NCBI RefSeq assembly: GCF_963678835.1
Contig: NZ_OY787469.1
Coordinates: forward strand, 2,542,001-2,606,000
Length of the DNA stretch: 64,000 bases
Origin: an uncultured Desulfuromonas sp.
GTDB taxonomy: Bacteria > Desulfobacterota > Desulfuromonadia > Desulfuromonadales > Desulfuromonadaceae
Direction: 5' to 3'
Shown here: positions 9,237 through 18,211 of the stretch, one piece after another
Layout: the number at the start of each line of letters is the position of its first letter
How positions within the stretch are numbered: the first letter of the stretch is position 1
Made by a program: the position numbers and the translations under genes
Notes under the pieces: model-generated
Told to the model about the DNA's origin: nothing
Database searches by the model: none
Seen by the model: only the letters and a program-made list of their open reading frames with translations

Positions 9237-12233
9237 ATGACGCGATATTTTCTCCTTGCTGTTCTCTGTGTTGCAATCCTCTTTGCTCAGCCGTTACAGG
9301 CCAGTGACGTTGTCGAGGTCGGCGTATTCCAGATTGAATTTCTCGGCCCCGGTGACTCGGCGATTGGAGGTACATTGACCCAGTTTGACGATCCAGACGT
9401 GCTCACTGGGACAACCGCCTGGAGCGCGGAACAGAAAGACGCTGTTATTCGCAGTCTGGAGGTTCTGAATAGCACCATCACCAATCAACCGGGTCGTACC
9501 ATCCGCATTGCCATGGCCTGGCGCGATGATCTTCCTGAAGACAACCTCGGTGTTGCTAACACAACAGCACTGACTGATCTTGCTACCGGGCAAGGTGTGA
9601 CCACGGCCGAAGCCGCTTGGCGTGATGGTGACACAACCGATTATTTCCCGCAAGCAGCGGATGTTCTGATTCGATACAATGTAAATAAGTCGTATTATTT
9701 TGACGATGGTTTGCCTGGCAATCAAAGCGATTTTTCCAGCGTTGTCATCCATGAAATTTTTCATGGTTTGGGAATCACTTCCGGCTATTGGGAAGAACTT
9801 GGCTTTCTAGCGCTGAGCCGCTGGGACTCACTGATTGAGGATGTTGACGGCAATCGTCCGCAAGCTGGAACCTTTGGCACACCGGAAGCGTTGACCGTCA
9901 TCGGCCCGGAAGGAACACTGCTTTGGTTGGGTGAGTATGCCAATTCCACCTATGGTGGGCAGATGCCAATTACAACACTTGAAGATCAATTCAAATCTGG
10001 CAGTAGCCTGATTCATACTGGCCCCGATGGGGAACTGATGTCTTGGTTTGGACATGAAGGTAAGGTGACTCGCGCCCCGAATAAGCTATTACTCGATGTG
10101 TTGCGTGATCTGGGCTGGGGGATCAATATGGATTTCTACAACGCCTTTGGCGCGACCTATTACCGTGATGATGGCACTATTGAAGAAGATGACGATTTTC
10201 TGACCGATTACGATTATACCTACGCCTTTTATGTCAATGGTGATGGAAATCGCATCGTCCAAAAAGGCGCTTTAGAGTCGCGTGGTGATTTCTCCGATAC
10301 AGTGCGTTTGGTCGGCGAGAATAATGTTCTTGATCTGACCGGAAGCCTGACAGCGACAGGCGATCACTCCACCGCTTTGTACCTTGATGGTTTTGATAAC
10401 CGGATTTCTGTTCGTGGAGAGATTCTTGTGCAAGGAGAGGGTGCTGTTGGGATCTATGTGCCGAACGAATTAAACGACATTGTTTTGTCTGAAGCCACAA
10501 TCACTGCTGATACAGCTGTGTATTTTATGATGTTCAATAGACTCTTTCTCGGGAGTGGCTGCCAGATCGATGGTGATCTGATCGCTGAGGGCTATCCTTC
10601 GGTGGTTGGGTTCGGTTATGTGATTGATGAAGAAGGCTCTGTCGTTGGTCGTGACTCAGATTTTAGCTTTCGTTTCGATGATGACATCGTCGGCAATTGG
10701 CTGGGCTATCTGGGGGCTGGAGAACTGAGCCTGAATGGTCATGCGGATTTTGAAGCCCTGACCATTCGCGAGCAGGGCACCCTCAAAGGCACCGGCACCA
10801 TCCATGGCCCGGTCCTCAACCAAGGTGCTGTTGCGCCCGGCAACTCCATCGGAACTCTGACCATCGACGGTGATTATACCCAGGAATCCGGCGCCGTACT
10901 TGAAATCGAAGCCGGCGACGGCTCTTCTGACCTGCTGCGCGTTACTGGCACCGCCGATCTGCAGGGCGGCACACTGGTGCTGCTTCCTTCCGGTTATTTG
11001 ACCAGCGGACACTACACCATCCTTGAGGCCGGAACGCTGCAAGGCGCTTTTGATGCGCTGTGGAATCCAGCCGTGTTCAATGTTGTCCTTAACGAGAGTC
11101 TGGCTAACAGCCTTGTTCTCGACATCGAGCGCAACACTTACGCGTCACTGGCTGCAACTGCCGAACAGGTCGGTCTTGCCCAAGCGCTGGATGGTCAGCG
11201 TCTGACCGCTAGCGGTGATGAAGCCGTCATCCTTAACACCCTCGATAGTCTTTCCTTGTCCGATCTGCACACAGCCATGGATGACCTGACGCCGCGCATC
11301 CACAATTCCGTAACCACAGCCACACTTGATGCCATCCACCAACGAAACACACAGCTGTTACAGCGCCTTGGAACCGATCAGCCCCAATCCAAGCAGCAGC
11401 GCGTGTGGGTGCGGATGGTCGGCGACAATGCTCGCTATGACGACGTTGCCCAAAGCCCGGCCTTTCGCGCCAAAACCACCGGCATCATGATGGGCGTTGA
11501 ACAGCAGGTTACGCCTGCATTGCTGGTTGGTATGGCCGGAGCCTACACCAACAGTGATCTGCATGAGCTGGATGGTGCTTCGACGGCAGACCGCCTGTCA
11601 TGGGACGGCTATCTCTACAGTCACTGGGACAATCCGAACAGTCAAGGTGGCTGGTTTGCTCAAACAGCTGTTGGCATCGGCACCGACAGTATTGACACCA
11701 AACGTGCCATTGCCTTTTTCGGTCGTGAGGCCGAAAGCGAACACGATGCCAGCCACGGTGCAATTCATGTCAATAGCGGCTATCGCGTCACCATGGCGTC
11801 CTGGAATATTGTGCCCACTGTCGGACTTGAATATCTGTGGATGCAGGAGGATGGTTTCACGGAGCAAAGAGCACAAAGTGCATCTTTGCGGATATCGGAC
11901 AAAGACTCAGAGCTTCTGCGCAGCGTGACCGGTTTTAAGATTGAACATAGCTATCGCCATGAAAAGGTGACCTTGCTGACGCAATTGGGTGCGGTGTGGC
12001 ATCATGCTTTTAATGCTGATGGCGAGCAGTCGGAAGCGGCTTTTATCGACAGTGGAGAGAGCTTCCGCATTGATGGTCGTGATGGTGCCGATGATGGTGT
12101 GGAGCTGAGCCTGTTTTTCAATGCTGCGTTCACCAATGGCATCACGACCCGGCTGGGTTATCAGCGAACGGTTCAGGAAAGTGGCGGATACCGCACAGGT
12201 CAGTTCAGCTTGGGAGTGGAGTGGTTGTTTTGA
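9237..12233 (+). CDS. Autotransporter with N-terminal zinc-metalloprotease-like domain
   Basis: About 998 residues. A Sec signal peptide (TRYFLLAVLCVAILFAQPLQA) leads into a region of roughly 320 residues with an HExxHxxG zinc signature, HEIFHGLG at residues 172-179. A beta-helix-like passenger follows, with autotransporter phrases (GTLKGTGTIHGPVLNQGAVAPGNSIGTL is visible around residues 520-545), and a C-terminal beta-barrel of about 270 residues ends in the outer-membrane signature VEWLF. A surface or secreted protease is therefore inferred. A third zinc ligand after the HExxH helix is not obvious, so catalysis is unproven. ATG 9237 follows AAAAGG (9223-9228) by 8 bp; an in-frame TTG at 9231 is less likely. 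It stands alone, after the tRNA terminator. Confidence 0.85.
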   Translation: MTRYFLLAVLCVAILFAQPLQASDVVEVGVFQIEFLGPGDSAIGGTLTQFDDPDVLTGTTAWSAEQKDAVIRSLEVLNSTITNQPGRTIRIAMAWRDDLPEDNLGVANTTALTDLATGQGVTTAEAAWRDGDTTDYFPQAADVLIRYNVNKSYYFDDGLPGNQSDFSSVVIHEIFHGLGITSGYWEELGFLALSRWDSLIEDVDGNRPQAGTFGTPEALTVIGPEGTLLWLGEYANSTYGGQMPITTLEDQFKSGSSLIHTGPDGELMSWFGHEGKVTRAPNKLLLDVLRDLGWGINMDFYNAFGATYYRDDGTIEEDDDFLTDYDYTYAFYVNGDGNRIVQKGALESRGDFSDTVRLVGENNVLDLTGSLTATGDHSTALYLDGFDNRISVRGEILVQGEGAVGIYVPNELNDIVLSEATITADTAVYFMMFNRLFLGSGCQIDGDLIAEGYPSVVGFGYVIDEEGSVVGRDSDFSFRFDDDIVGNWLGYLGAGELSLNGHADFEALTIREQGTLKGTGTIHGPVLNQGAVAPGNSIGTLTIDGDYTQESGAVLEIEAGDGSSDLLRVTGTADLQGGTLVLLPSGYLTSGHYTILEAGTLQGAFDALWNPAVFNVVLNESLANSLVLDIERNTYASLAATAEQVGLAQALDGQRLTASGDEAVILNTLDSLSLSDLHTAMDDLTPRIHNSVTTATLDAIHQRNTQLLQRLGTDQPQSKQQRVWVRMVGDNARYDDVAQSPAFRAKTTGIMMGVEQQVTPALLVGMAGAYTNSDLHELDGASTADRLSWDGYLYSHWDNPNSQGGWFAQTAVGIGTDSIDTKRAIAFFGREAESEHDASHGAIHVNSGYRVTMASWNIVPTVGLEYLWMQEDGFTEQRAQSASLRISDKDSELLRSVTGFKIEHSYRHEKVTLLTQLGAVWHHAFNADGEQSEAAFIDSGESFRIDGRDGADDGVELSLFFNAAFTNGITTRLGYQRTVQESGGYRTGQFSLGVEWLF

Positions 12234-12334
12234 ATTTGCCTTCTCTCAATCTGGTGTAAAGAGAAGAACAGGCTGGTTGAAGGCCCACAGGCTTAAATCG
12301 TCAGGCAGTTTGGTGAAGGGTTGATTCTTTTGAT

Positions 12335-12499
12335 TAGTGCTCTGACAACACTAAATTTTCGGGTCTGGCTTCGCCTCGCACTATTCCCACTGCGTTGCAA
12401 AATTTTGAAGTGGAGTGGCTACTTCGGCGATTTCGCGCCTTGAGTGAATGGCACGATGCTGTGCCATTCACTCGAATTTTTAGCATTGACAGGGCACTA
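12335..12499. repeat. MITE-like element with 26-bp imperfect terminal inverted repeats and a central hairpin
   Basis: The left end (12335-12360, starting TAGTGCTCTGACAA) and the right end (12474-12499, ending GACAGGGCACTA) are inverted copies matching at 20 of 26 positions. Inside, GAGTGAATGGCAC (12442-12454) and GTGCCATTCACTC (12461-12473) form a perfect 13-bp stem with a 6-base loop, followed by GAATTTTT, so the element may also terminate transcription from the autotransporter gene. The bases GAT flank both ends, a possible short target duplication. It has no coding capacity. The whole 12234-12570 gap holds nothing else recognisable. Confidence 0.6.
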
Positions 12500-12570
12500 G
12501 ATTGAAGGCGACCGCCCACAATAGACAGGGCGGTCAACCCTTTCAGGAATGAAAAAATCGGCCAGCTGTT

Positions 12571-13341
12571 TTATTCGTTGATCGGAGTTGCGTTGGTCAC
12601 AAGGTTGATATCATAACCGGCAACACCATCGATGGTTCCGGTCGCGGCGACCTCCAGGTCCAGGTCGGGGAAGATCTCAACGATGTCTTTATTGCGAAGC
12701 GCTTCCATTTCCGGATGGCCGTTGTCCTTGAACCAGTCAAGCTCGGAGTTCCATTGAGCCCATCCAGCGTTTGTAAACATCGGTTTGTACTTGACCTGGT
12801 AGGAGCCGTGAAATCGACACTTGTCCACGCAAACCGTGGCTTTGACTGCCGTATGTGCCGGAATTTTGATGGTACTTGAGGTGGTAAATGTTTTTTTGTT
12901 TTCGACGGTAATGCTCTGTTGTGTCTCAAAATTCAGTTCCGTTGAAATGGACGCTTCCGCGCCAAGGTCAACGACTTCCAAAGGAAGGCCGACGGAAGCC
13001 TTTAGCGTGGTTCCGACTTTGAACCCTTCCGTAAATCTTAAGAGGAAGGAGTCGGTGGTCTGATAGGATCGGTCAATTTTTTGTTCGTCAACGGCACCGG
13101 TGTGATTTGCCCAATGTAATGAATCCACGGAATCCTTGGATGTCGTATCATTGACGTTATTGTATGTAATATCACCGAATTCGATGGTCATGTACTCTTG
13201 AAGCGAAATGTAATAAGTGAACATCACACTACTCGCGGCAAGCTTTTCAAGTGGGTTTTTGTAGCCTCCGGCAGGGCCGTTTTTGATCCTGTTGAAAATA
13301 GTCAGGCGAGGGTCCTTGGTCGTTAATTGTCCTTGCATCAT
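12571..13341 (-). CDS. Aerolysin / ETX-MTX2-like beta-pore-forming protein
   Basis: 256-residue protein whose middle and C-terminal part has the character of ETX/MTX2 aerolysin-type toxins: alternating Ser/Thr strands such as SYQTTDSFLLRFTEGFKVGTTL, an amphipathic tongue-like segment (LNFETQQSITVENKKTFTTS, about residues 140-160) and the following IKIPAHTAVKATV strand typical of the family. No Sec signal peptide is evident; MMQGQLTTKDPRL is hydrophilic. ATG 13341 follows AAGGAA at about 7 bp. Export route and target are unknown. A 20-bp near-palindrome lies 125 bp upstream. The family call rests on pattern only and needs a profile search. Confidence 0.6.
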   Translation of the reverse strand: MMQGQLTTKDPRLTIFNRIKNGPAGGYKNPLEKLAASSVMFTYYISLQEYMTIEFGDITYNNVNDTTSKDSVDSLHWANHTGAVDEQKIDRSYQTTDSFLLRFTEGFKVGTTLKASVGLPLEVVDLGAEASISTELNFETQQSITVENKKTFTTSSTIKIPAHTAVKATVCVDKCRFHGSYQVKYKPMFTNAGWAQWNSELDWFKDNGHPEMEALRNKDIVEIFPDLDLEVAATGTIDGVAGYDINLVTNATPINE

Positions 13342-13465
13342 GATTCTTTCCTTGTCGTTGAGGTTATAAAAAACTGTCTTTCAGCACCCTGCTGAAAGGT
13401 TTCAGCCAGCCAAACATGTTTTGTATTTAATGTGTTCAGCTTTAACAGAGTAGGGCATGAAATTA

Positions 13466-13485
13466 AACTACCCGAACGGGTAGGT
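13466..13485. promoter_or_regulatory. Candidate operator palindrome upstream of the aerolysin-like gene
   Basis: AAACTACCCGAACGGGTAGGTT contains the perfect palindrome CTACCCGAACGGGTAG (13468-13483), extended to 20 bp with one mismatch. Its size and symmetry fit a dimeric repressor site. It lies in the roughly 400-bp gap 13342-13742, which otherwise shows no convincing gene. The regulator is not identifiable from the window. Confidence 0.45.
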
Positions 13486-13742
13486 TGGTAATTTTTTATA
13501 AATTATTATCTATCGACGGGTCGTTATCGGTGGGGGTTGCGTCATGCAAGACAGCTTTTTACATGCAATTATGGGGGAACGTTTCGGAGGTAAAGGAAAG
13601 AACTGGAGGTTCTTGGCGGGAAGGGCGGTGTCTTCTTGAGAGTGTGCCGAAAAGCAGAGCCGCCTTTCGATAGTAGATGCTTTTGTCATCCGTGAGCCGA
13701 CTGAGCGGATCAGGCCTTGCCCTCTGACGATGTGAAGGCGTT

Positions 13743-14852
13743 TCAGGCTGCCGCAATAGCGCTGATCTGTCGTCCCTCTTTGATGGCATCCAGGGCGTCC
13801 TGGGCTTCTTTTTGTCTTCTCTCGATTTGAACTCTCACCGACCGCCAATTGTCATAGACTTGGGGATCGTCTTCCATCCATTGAATCAGCATGTTCGCAG
13901 CATCGTGCGGGCGATGGTCATTTTCCGCGGCGATGATCTCCTGCTTGAGGCGACCTTGATCGCCGTGTTCACCGATGATGAGCCGGTTTAACAATTTTTT
14001 GATGGCGAGAAAAACCGAAACGCTGCGTAAAAAATCCATGTTTTCCAAGTTGAACTGCCAGCCGAGAAAATAAACGATGTAAAAGGCGAGTAATTTGTCC
14101 TCAATTTCGTCAGATGTTATTTGCGATGGCCGACATTCCGGGGTGTTCTCTTCTCGTTCTTCCTCAAGACCCAAGTCCGCCTGGATCTTGTCGACAAGCG
14201 TCGTCAGGCTGTCGAGGAGTTCATTTTTCGGCCGATAGATATCGATCTCAAACAATCTGTGCCGCCAAATCCTTTCGGACTTTTTATGATTCCATGTGTT
14301 GTGGGTCGGTTGCGCTTCTTGCCATGCTTTTCCGGCCTCTTTAAATGATAGCAGTCGGGCGGGTTGCCCCGGCCAACGATCCGCCACTTCAAAACTTGTA
14401 ATGATTTTTTCGAGTAGACCGGCACATGTGTCGACAAATCTGAGCCGTTCATCATCGGAGGTCAAACAGTCGTATCCCAACGATTTCAGCTCAAGATCAA
14501 TCAAGGCCTGGTCTTCGGCCGTCAGCTGCTCGTCCAGTGGTATAAACGCGTAACGCAAAAGGTGGGGGCCGTTTTCGACCACCCGAATTTCCGGCGCGAG
14601 GGTCAGAAATAACACATTCAGGGCTTCTAGTTTGTTGCTGTCGGGAATATCCGGCGTTGTTAAAGCCTTTTCGAGAAGTTCAAGGGCGTGGGACCGGTAC
14701 TGTTTGATATAACCCGGTAATCTCCGCAAGGGTTTTCCATCCAGAAATGCGGATAGCCATCCGGCGGTGAATCCAAGGATAATTCCCTGGTTTGACCGTC
14801 TGTATCGTTCAAATAATTGAGATGTTGGAATGCTGAGTATGTCTTCGTACAT
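13743..14852 (-). CDS. Hypothetical protein, helical, soluble
   Basis: 369 residues from ATG 14852 (MYEDILSIPTSQLFERYRRS), which has AGGG 7 bp upstream; an in-frame GTG at 14888 would add 12. I do not recognise a family. It is rich in Leu, Glu, Lys and Arg and predicted mostly alpha-helical, without signal peptide or membrane segment, with a charged stretch around LGLEEEREEN and a C-terminal helix IERRQKEAQDALDAIKEGRQ. It shares orientation with the aerolysin-like gene downstream and the exported DUF302-like gene upstream, so it may belong to one functional cluster, but the gaps of 400 bp argue for separate promoters. Confidence 0.7.
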   Translation of the reverse strand: MYEDILSIPTSQLFERYRRSNQGIILGFTAGWLSAFLDGKPLRRLPGYIKQYRSHALELLEKALTTPDIPDSNKLEALNVLFLTLAPEIRVVENGPHLLRYAFIPLDEQLTAEDQALIDLELKSLGYDCLTSDDERLRFVDTCAGLLEKIITSFEVADRWPGQPARLLSFKEAGKAWQEAQPTHNTWNHKKSERIWRHRLFEIDIYRPKNELLDSLTTLVDKIQADLGLEEEREENTPECRPSQITSDEIEDKLLAFYIVYFLGWQFNLENMDFLRSVSVFLAIKKLLNRLIIGEHGDQGRLKQEIIAAENDHRPHDAANMLIQWMEDDPQVYDNWRSVRVQIERRQKEAQDALDAIKEGRQISAIAAA

Positions 14853-15104
14853 TTCAAACCCTGTCTTGCTCTCGTTGAAAGGACCCACTTAGTGCCCGGT
14901 TAACGTGTCACATCATGTTAATTAATAATGATACCATTAATAGTGAGAAGAAATCTATGGTGGAATTGGGTTTTTACACAGAAATGAGTTGCCGGAGAAA
15001 AGGGGCCGAAAACGTCACAGTGCGCAGCTTTAACGTTGATCTGCTTGCCTACAAAAATTCCTGGCGGAAATCGCTGCGAACCTTGAACTGTCACATATGT
15101 TGAA

Positions 15105-15136
15105 GAAGGGGCAGCCAAATAACGGGCTGCCCCTTC
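15105..15136. terminator. Strong hairpin downstream of the DUF302-like gene
   Basis: GAAGGGGCAGC (15105-15115) and GCTGCCCCTTC (15126-15136) pair perfectly over 11 bp around a 10-base loop. There is no clear T-run on either side. It sits beyond the repeat copy that follows the gene ending at 15277. The surrounding gap 14853-15147 holds no supported gene. Confidence 0.5.
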
Positions 15137-15147
15137 CAGGGTGGTGT

Positions 15148-15275
15148 CATCCGGGGACTTTTCAACGACGCAAACCGAAAATACGATTTCCGTCTTGCTG
15201 ACAGAATCAAGAATGTGGGAATCCGCTCTTGATTTTGGTCACCCGATCATGGGCTTTACAGGCCGTCTTTGTTGA
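15148..15275. repeat. Dispersed intergenic repeat, copy A (degenerate)
   Basis: This stretch aligns along its length with 19756-19888. Shared blocks include CATCCGG, CCGAAAAT, ATTTCCGTCTT, CTGACA, CTTGAT, TTGGTC and CATGGGCT in the same order and spacing. It ends 1 bp before the stop codon of the DUF302-like gene. The ends are decayed compared with copy B. Confidence 0.75.
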
Positions 15276-15276
15276 T

Positions 15277-16764
15277 TTAAAAAGGACGAATTTCGAAACG
15301 TTGGTCAATACCCGCTTGCTGGAAGGCGCCATTATACAGGGCCGCGACATCGTTGTAGATGACTTCCGGGAACAGGGCGAACAGGTAAGTTTGTACTTCC
15401 ATATTCATCGTGCCCATTGCTGTGACCGAATCCTTGAAAAAAGCGCCGAATGTCGTCTTGGCGGTAAACATTTGGGCAACGGCGGCATCGTCGTCCTGAT
15501 AGATTGCGGCCATGCAGGGCATGGCCGGTGTGTGGTTGAGGCCCGTTCCAAGGGCCATATTGGCATAAAACATGGTGCACAACTCGACGATTTGGACTTC
15601 GTCCTGATGACCCAAGGCGAACGCGCGCGGAAATTTCCATCCCTGCGTCATCAGGGGCATTCCGGCCGGAGTCTGACCGCTCCACACGGGGACAAAAAAC
15701 TGATTAAGCAACGAAGGAAGCTGTGCCTTCATCTCCGCGACATCTTCGAAGTAAACATCAATAAGCGGTTCACCCGTCATCGGATTGGCCGGGTCATACA
15801 TGGGATTGTCGTAACTTTCGTCAAACGGTGTCTGGCCGTCCCAGGAAAACAGTTGTGCCATGAATTCCTGGACCAGAGCGCTGAAATTAAACATGGCACC
15901 GTCTGATTTATACATGGGCATTGTTGCTTGCATGTAGCTTTTCAGAGCGGCGGCAACGTCTTCGGCGTTGGCGTTGGGGATGGTGATACTCGGCATTGTC
16001 TCGCTTACCGGCATGGTGTCAACATCGTCATTGGTGATTGCGAGTCCTTTGAGCAGATCCGCGATATCAAATTGCGGAATCCACCAGAAAAAAGATTGCG
16101 TTCCCATATCCCAATCGTAGTTTGTTTCATAGTTCAAGGCATTTGTGACACCCCATTTAATTTGGGTGGCGACGCTTGAACAATGGGCATTAAACAGGGT
16201 GTTCTGGAACCCGCCCAGGTCCGCATAACCGACCTTGGAAACCGCCAGAGGATTAAGGGCGGCAACCACGACATAATCCGTCAATTGATCTTCGTGGCCG
16301 TCAAGAGAGATTTCAGGATGGGCCACGCTCAACATGCGCAGGGTTGGAGCGGAAACGCTGTAGATGCTGACCGCCCAGGGGGCATTTACGCCGTATTTTG
16401 GCGAGAGTCTTTCGAGGTAATCATCGTCTTTGTTTGACCACAGTTCGACCAGAGCCGCATATTCTTGCTGGCCCTCAATCGTCACGGTTGGAAAGTGAAC
16501 GATCTCGACGACATCCAGGCCTTCCATGTTTTCTTCCGCACTGATCGGTGCCAGCGTGTAGCACGTATTGTGTTGAAACTCGTCTTTAATGGCTTCGGCG
16601 ACCTCTTCGATCACCGCGTGTACATCGGTTCGGCTACGATCAACGGCGATTTTTCCGAGGATGATAAAAGATTCTTCGTCGTGCAGGGTGGCAGCTCCCG
16701 CCGTTGGTAGCCAGATGATTAAAAGAAGCAGGGTGATCATCAGGATGTTTCTGGTGTGTTGCAT
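15277..16764 (-). CDS. Exported protein, possible DUF302-related domains
   Basis: 495 residues with a Sec signal peptide (MQHTRNILMITLLLLIIWLPTAGAA). The C-terminal part has VQIVELCTMFYANMALGTGL followed by PAMPCMAAIYQDDDAAVAQM, which resembles the DUF302 pattern (a Cys near the start, then a PC-x-x-x-x-Y strand); the N-terminal part (AIKDEFQHNTCYTLAPI onward) could be a second, more divergent copy. The family call is tentative. It has many acidic residues, four or five cysteines and frequent Met and aromatic residues. Location is probably periplasmic or extracellular. It lies in a same-strand group with the hypothetical and aerolysin-like genes; function unknown. Confidence 0.65.
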   Translation of the reverse strand: MQHTRNILMITLLLLIIWLPTAGAATLHDEESFIILGKIAVDRSRTDVHAVIEEVAEAIKDEFQHNTCYTLAPISAEENMEGLDVVEIVHFPTVTIEGQQEYAALVELWSNKDDDYLERLSPKYGVNAPWAVSIYSVSAPTLRMLSVAHPEISLDGHEDQLTDYVVVAALNPLAVSKVGYADLGGFQNTLFNAHCSSVATQIKWGVTNALNYETNYDWDMGTQSFFWWIPQFDIADLLKGLAITNDDVDTMPVSETMPSITIPNANAEDVAAALKSYMQATMPMYKSDGAMFNFSALVQEFMAQLFSWDGQTPFDESYDNPMYDPANPMTGEPLIDVYFEDVAEMKAQLPSLLNQFFVPVWSGQTPAGMPLMTQGWKFPRAFALGHQDEVQIVELCTMFYANMALGTGLNHTPAMPCMAAIYQDDDAAVAQMFTAKTTFGAFFKDSVTAMGTMNMEVQTYLFALFPEVIYNDVAALYNGAFQQAGIDQRFEIRPF

Positions 16765-17172
16765 GGGTCCCTCCGTTTAAAAGGCAGTGATTTCACGATA
16801 AAACGCGTAACCCGGTGTTAGCGTTTATCTGAAAGATTCCAGCTCATAAGAGCATGTGGCATGCCGGTTATTTCGAGGGGTGCTGATAAAAAGACCGTTC
16901 TCTTTCAAAATAATAAGGTGTGGTTAATTTATTGCCCTGATTAGTAGGTTTAAATTTTGCGCTATGCAGTCATTGTTGATATTGCTGTATTTTAATTATT
17001 TATTTATTCAAATTAGTGTATGATGTTTTTAATGGATTTATTTTTGCCGTTGCTCTGAGCTGTCCTGGCTTTTAATTCCCTGGAAGGCCAAGAACGTGAA
17101 AGGGCGTTATTTTACACGTTAAATAACACTCTTTTTGTTTTGGCTAAGAGAGGACAAGGCGAGAGAGGGTGT
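16765..17172. other. Intergenic region without a recognised gene
   Basis: About 400 bp between two - strand genes. It is markedly A+T-rich between about 16900 and 17060 and probably contains the promoter of the DUF302-like gene near its left end. I see no RNA gene or strong hairpin. Confidence 0.6.
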
Positions 17173-17952
17173 TCAATGGGAGTTGTAGAGGGTCCATCCA
17201 TAGGTAGCAAAGGTTTGTTGCGCGGCATCACTTTTCAAAAAGTGTAAGAATGATTCGCTAGCGGGGTGATAATTCTTACATGCCGCAACAGGAAAGCGTA
17301 TCGGTTTATGCAGCTCTTCGGGCATTTGTGCGACAATCTCCACCTTGTCCGCCGAGCAGGATGCCACGGAGCGAAACACGATTCCCGCATCAACTTCATC
17401 CAAAACCACGTAATTGAGAACAGCGGTGACGGTGGTTGCTTCAACACGATGCGCCTTTAAGGTTTCCCACCAATCGAGTTTTGTCAGAGCTTGTTTGGCA
17501 TAGATTCCTAATGGCGTCGTCTGGTCGCCGATGGCAAACCATCCGTCAAAGGTCTGTTCTCGGCGCGGTTTGGTTAAGTCAACGGCAAGACTTTTCCCTT
17601 TGGGAACAACGACCACCATCACATCCTGAAGTAGAATCTGTCGGGACGACGGCACGATTCGACCAGCCTGTTCAACATAGTCCATCCACTTTTCATTGGC
17701 GGAAAAGAACACATGGGCTTTGTCTTCATGACAGATCTGGCGAGCAAGGAATCCGGCATTGGCAAAATTAAATACAACGGGGATACCGGTTTGCGCTGTA
17801 AACGCGGCTCCGATCTCTTTCATGGCCGGAGCCGTTCCAGCGGCGGCATAGACCATAAGCGGTGTTTTCTCGTCCTCCTTGGAACAGGCACAGAGGAGAA
17901 GAGCGATTATTGTACCGAAGACAATGGCGTAGTTTGTCAGGTTGTTTTTCAT
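17173..17952 (-). CDS. ModA-like solute-binding lipoprotein (molybdate/tungstate-type)
   Basis: 259-residue periplasmic binding protein. A lipoprotein-type signal (IALLLCAC, Cys near residue 24) is followed by the ModA-family start LMVYAAAGTAPAMKEIGAAF, then FNFANAGFLARQICH, HVFFSANEKWMDYVEQAG, DVMVVVVPKG and VLDEVDAGIVFRSVA. These match the oxyanion-binding fold of ModA/WtpA proteins. No ABC permease or ATPase gene is adjacent, so it is an orphan here. The chosen start is ATG 17952; the frame extends to 17994. Substrate is not certain from sequence. Confidence 0.8.
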   Translation of the reverse strand: MKNNLTNYAIVFGTIIALLLCACSKEDEKTPLMVYAAAGTAPAMKEIGAAFTAQTGIPVVFNFANAGFLARQICHEDKAHVFFSANEKWMDYVEQAGRIVPSSRQILLQDVMVVVVPKGKSLAVDLTKPRREQTFDGWFAIGDQTTPLGIYAKQALTKLDWWETLKAHRVEATTVTAVLNYVVLDEVDAGIVFRSVASCSADKVEIVAQMPEELHKPIRFPVAACKNYHPASESFLHFLKSDAAQQTFATYGWTLYNSH

Positions 17953-18211
17953 GATTTCTCTCTGTGAGGCAGGGGCCGTTCTCAATGTGAACAACGAAAA
18001 ATTGCCCCTGAGCTTTGATCGTGTGCATTTCTATCAGGGACACGGCTCAAGGTTACTTTGTTTGGTTTTTTTTATCCAAGATATTTTGTTCTCCGATGGG
18101 TTTTTGCTACACTTCAGCAGATGGAAATCTTTGGACTTTGATCGTCTCTTGCTGAAGCAGAATGTCCGAGACTTAACCAAAACAAGCAAAATTGATAAGA
18201 AGGGGGCTCTT

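Noticed and set aside
13485-13740. Overlapping short frames on both strands in the gap before the aerolysin-like gene
   Set aside because: They contradict each other, lack ribosome binding sites and show no family resemblance.
14915-15103. Short + strand frame of 62 codons near the hypothetical gene
   Set aside because: No ribosome binding site, biased composition or recognisable fold; it lies in a gap with A+T-rich sequence.
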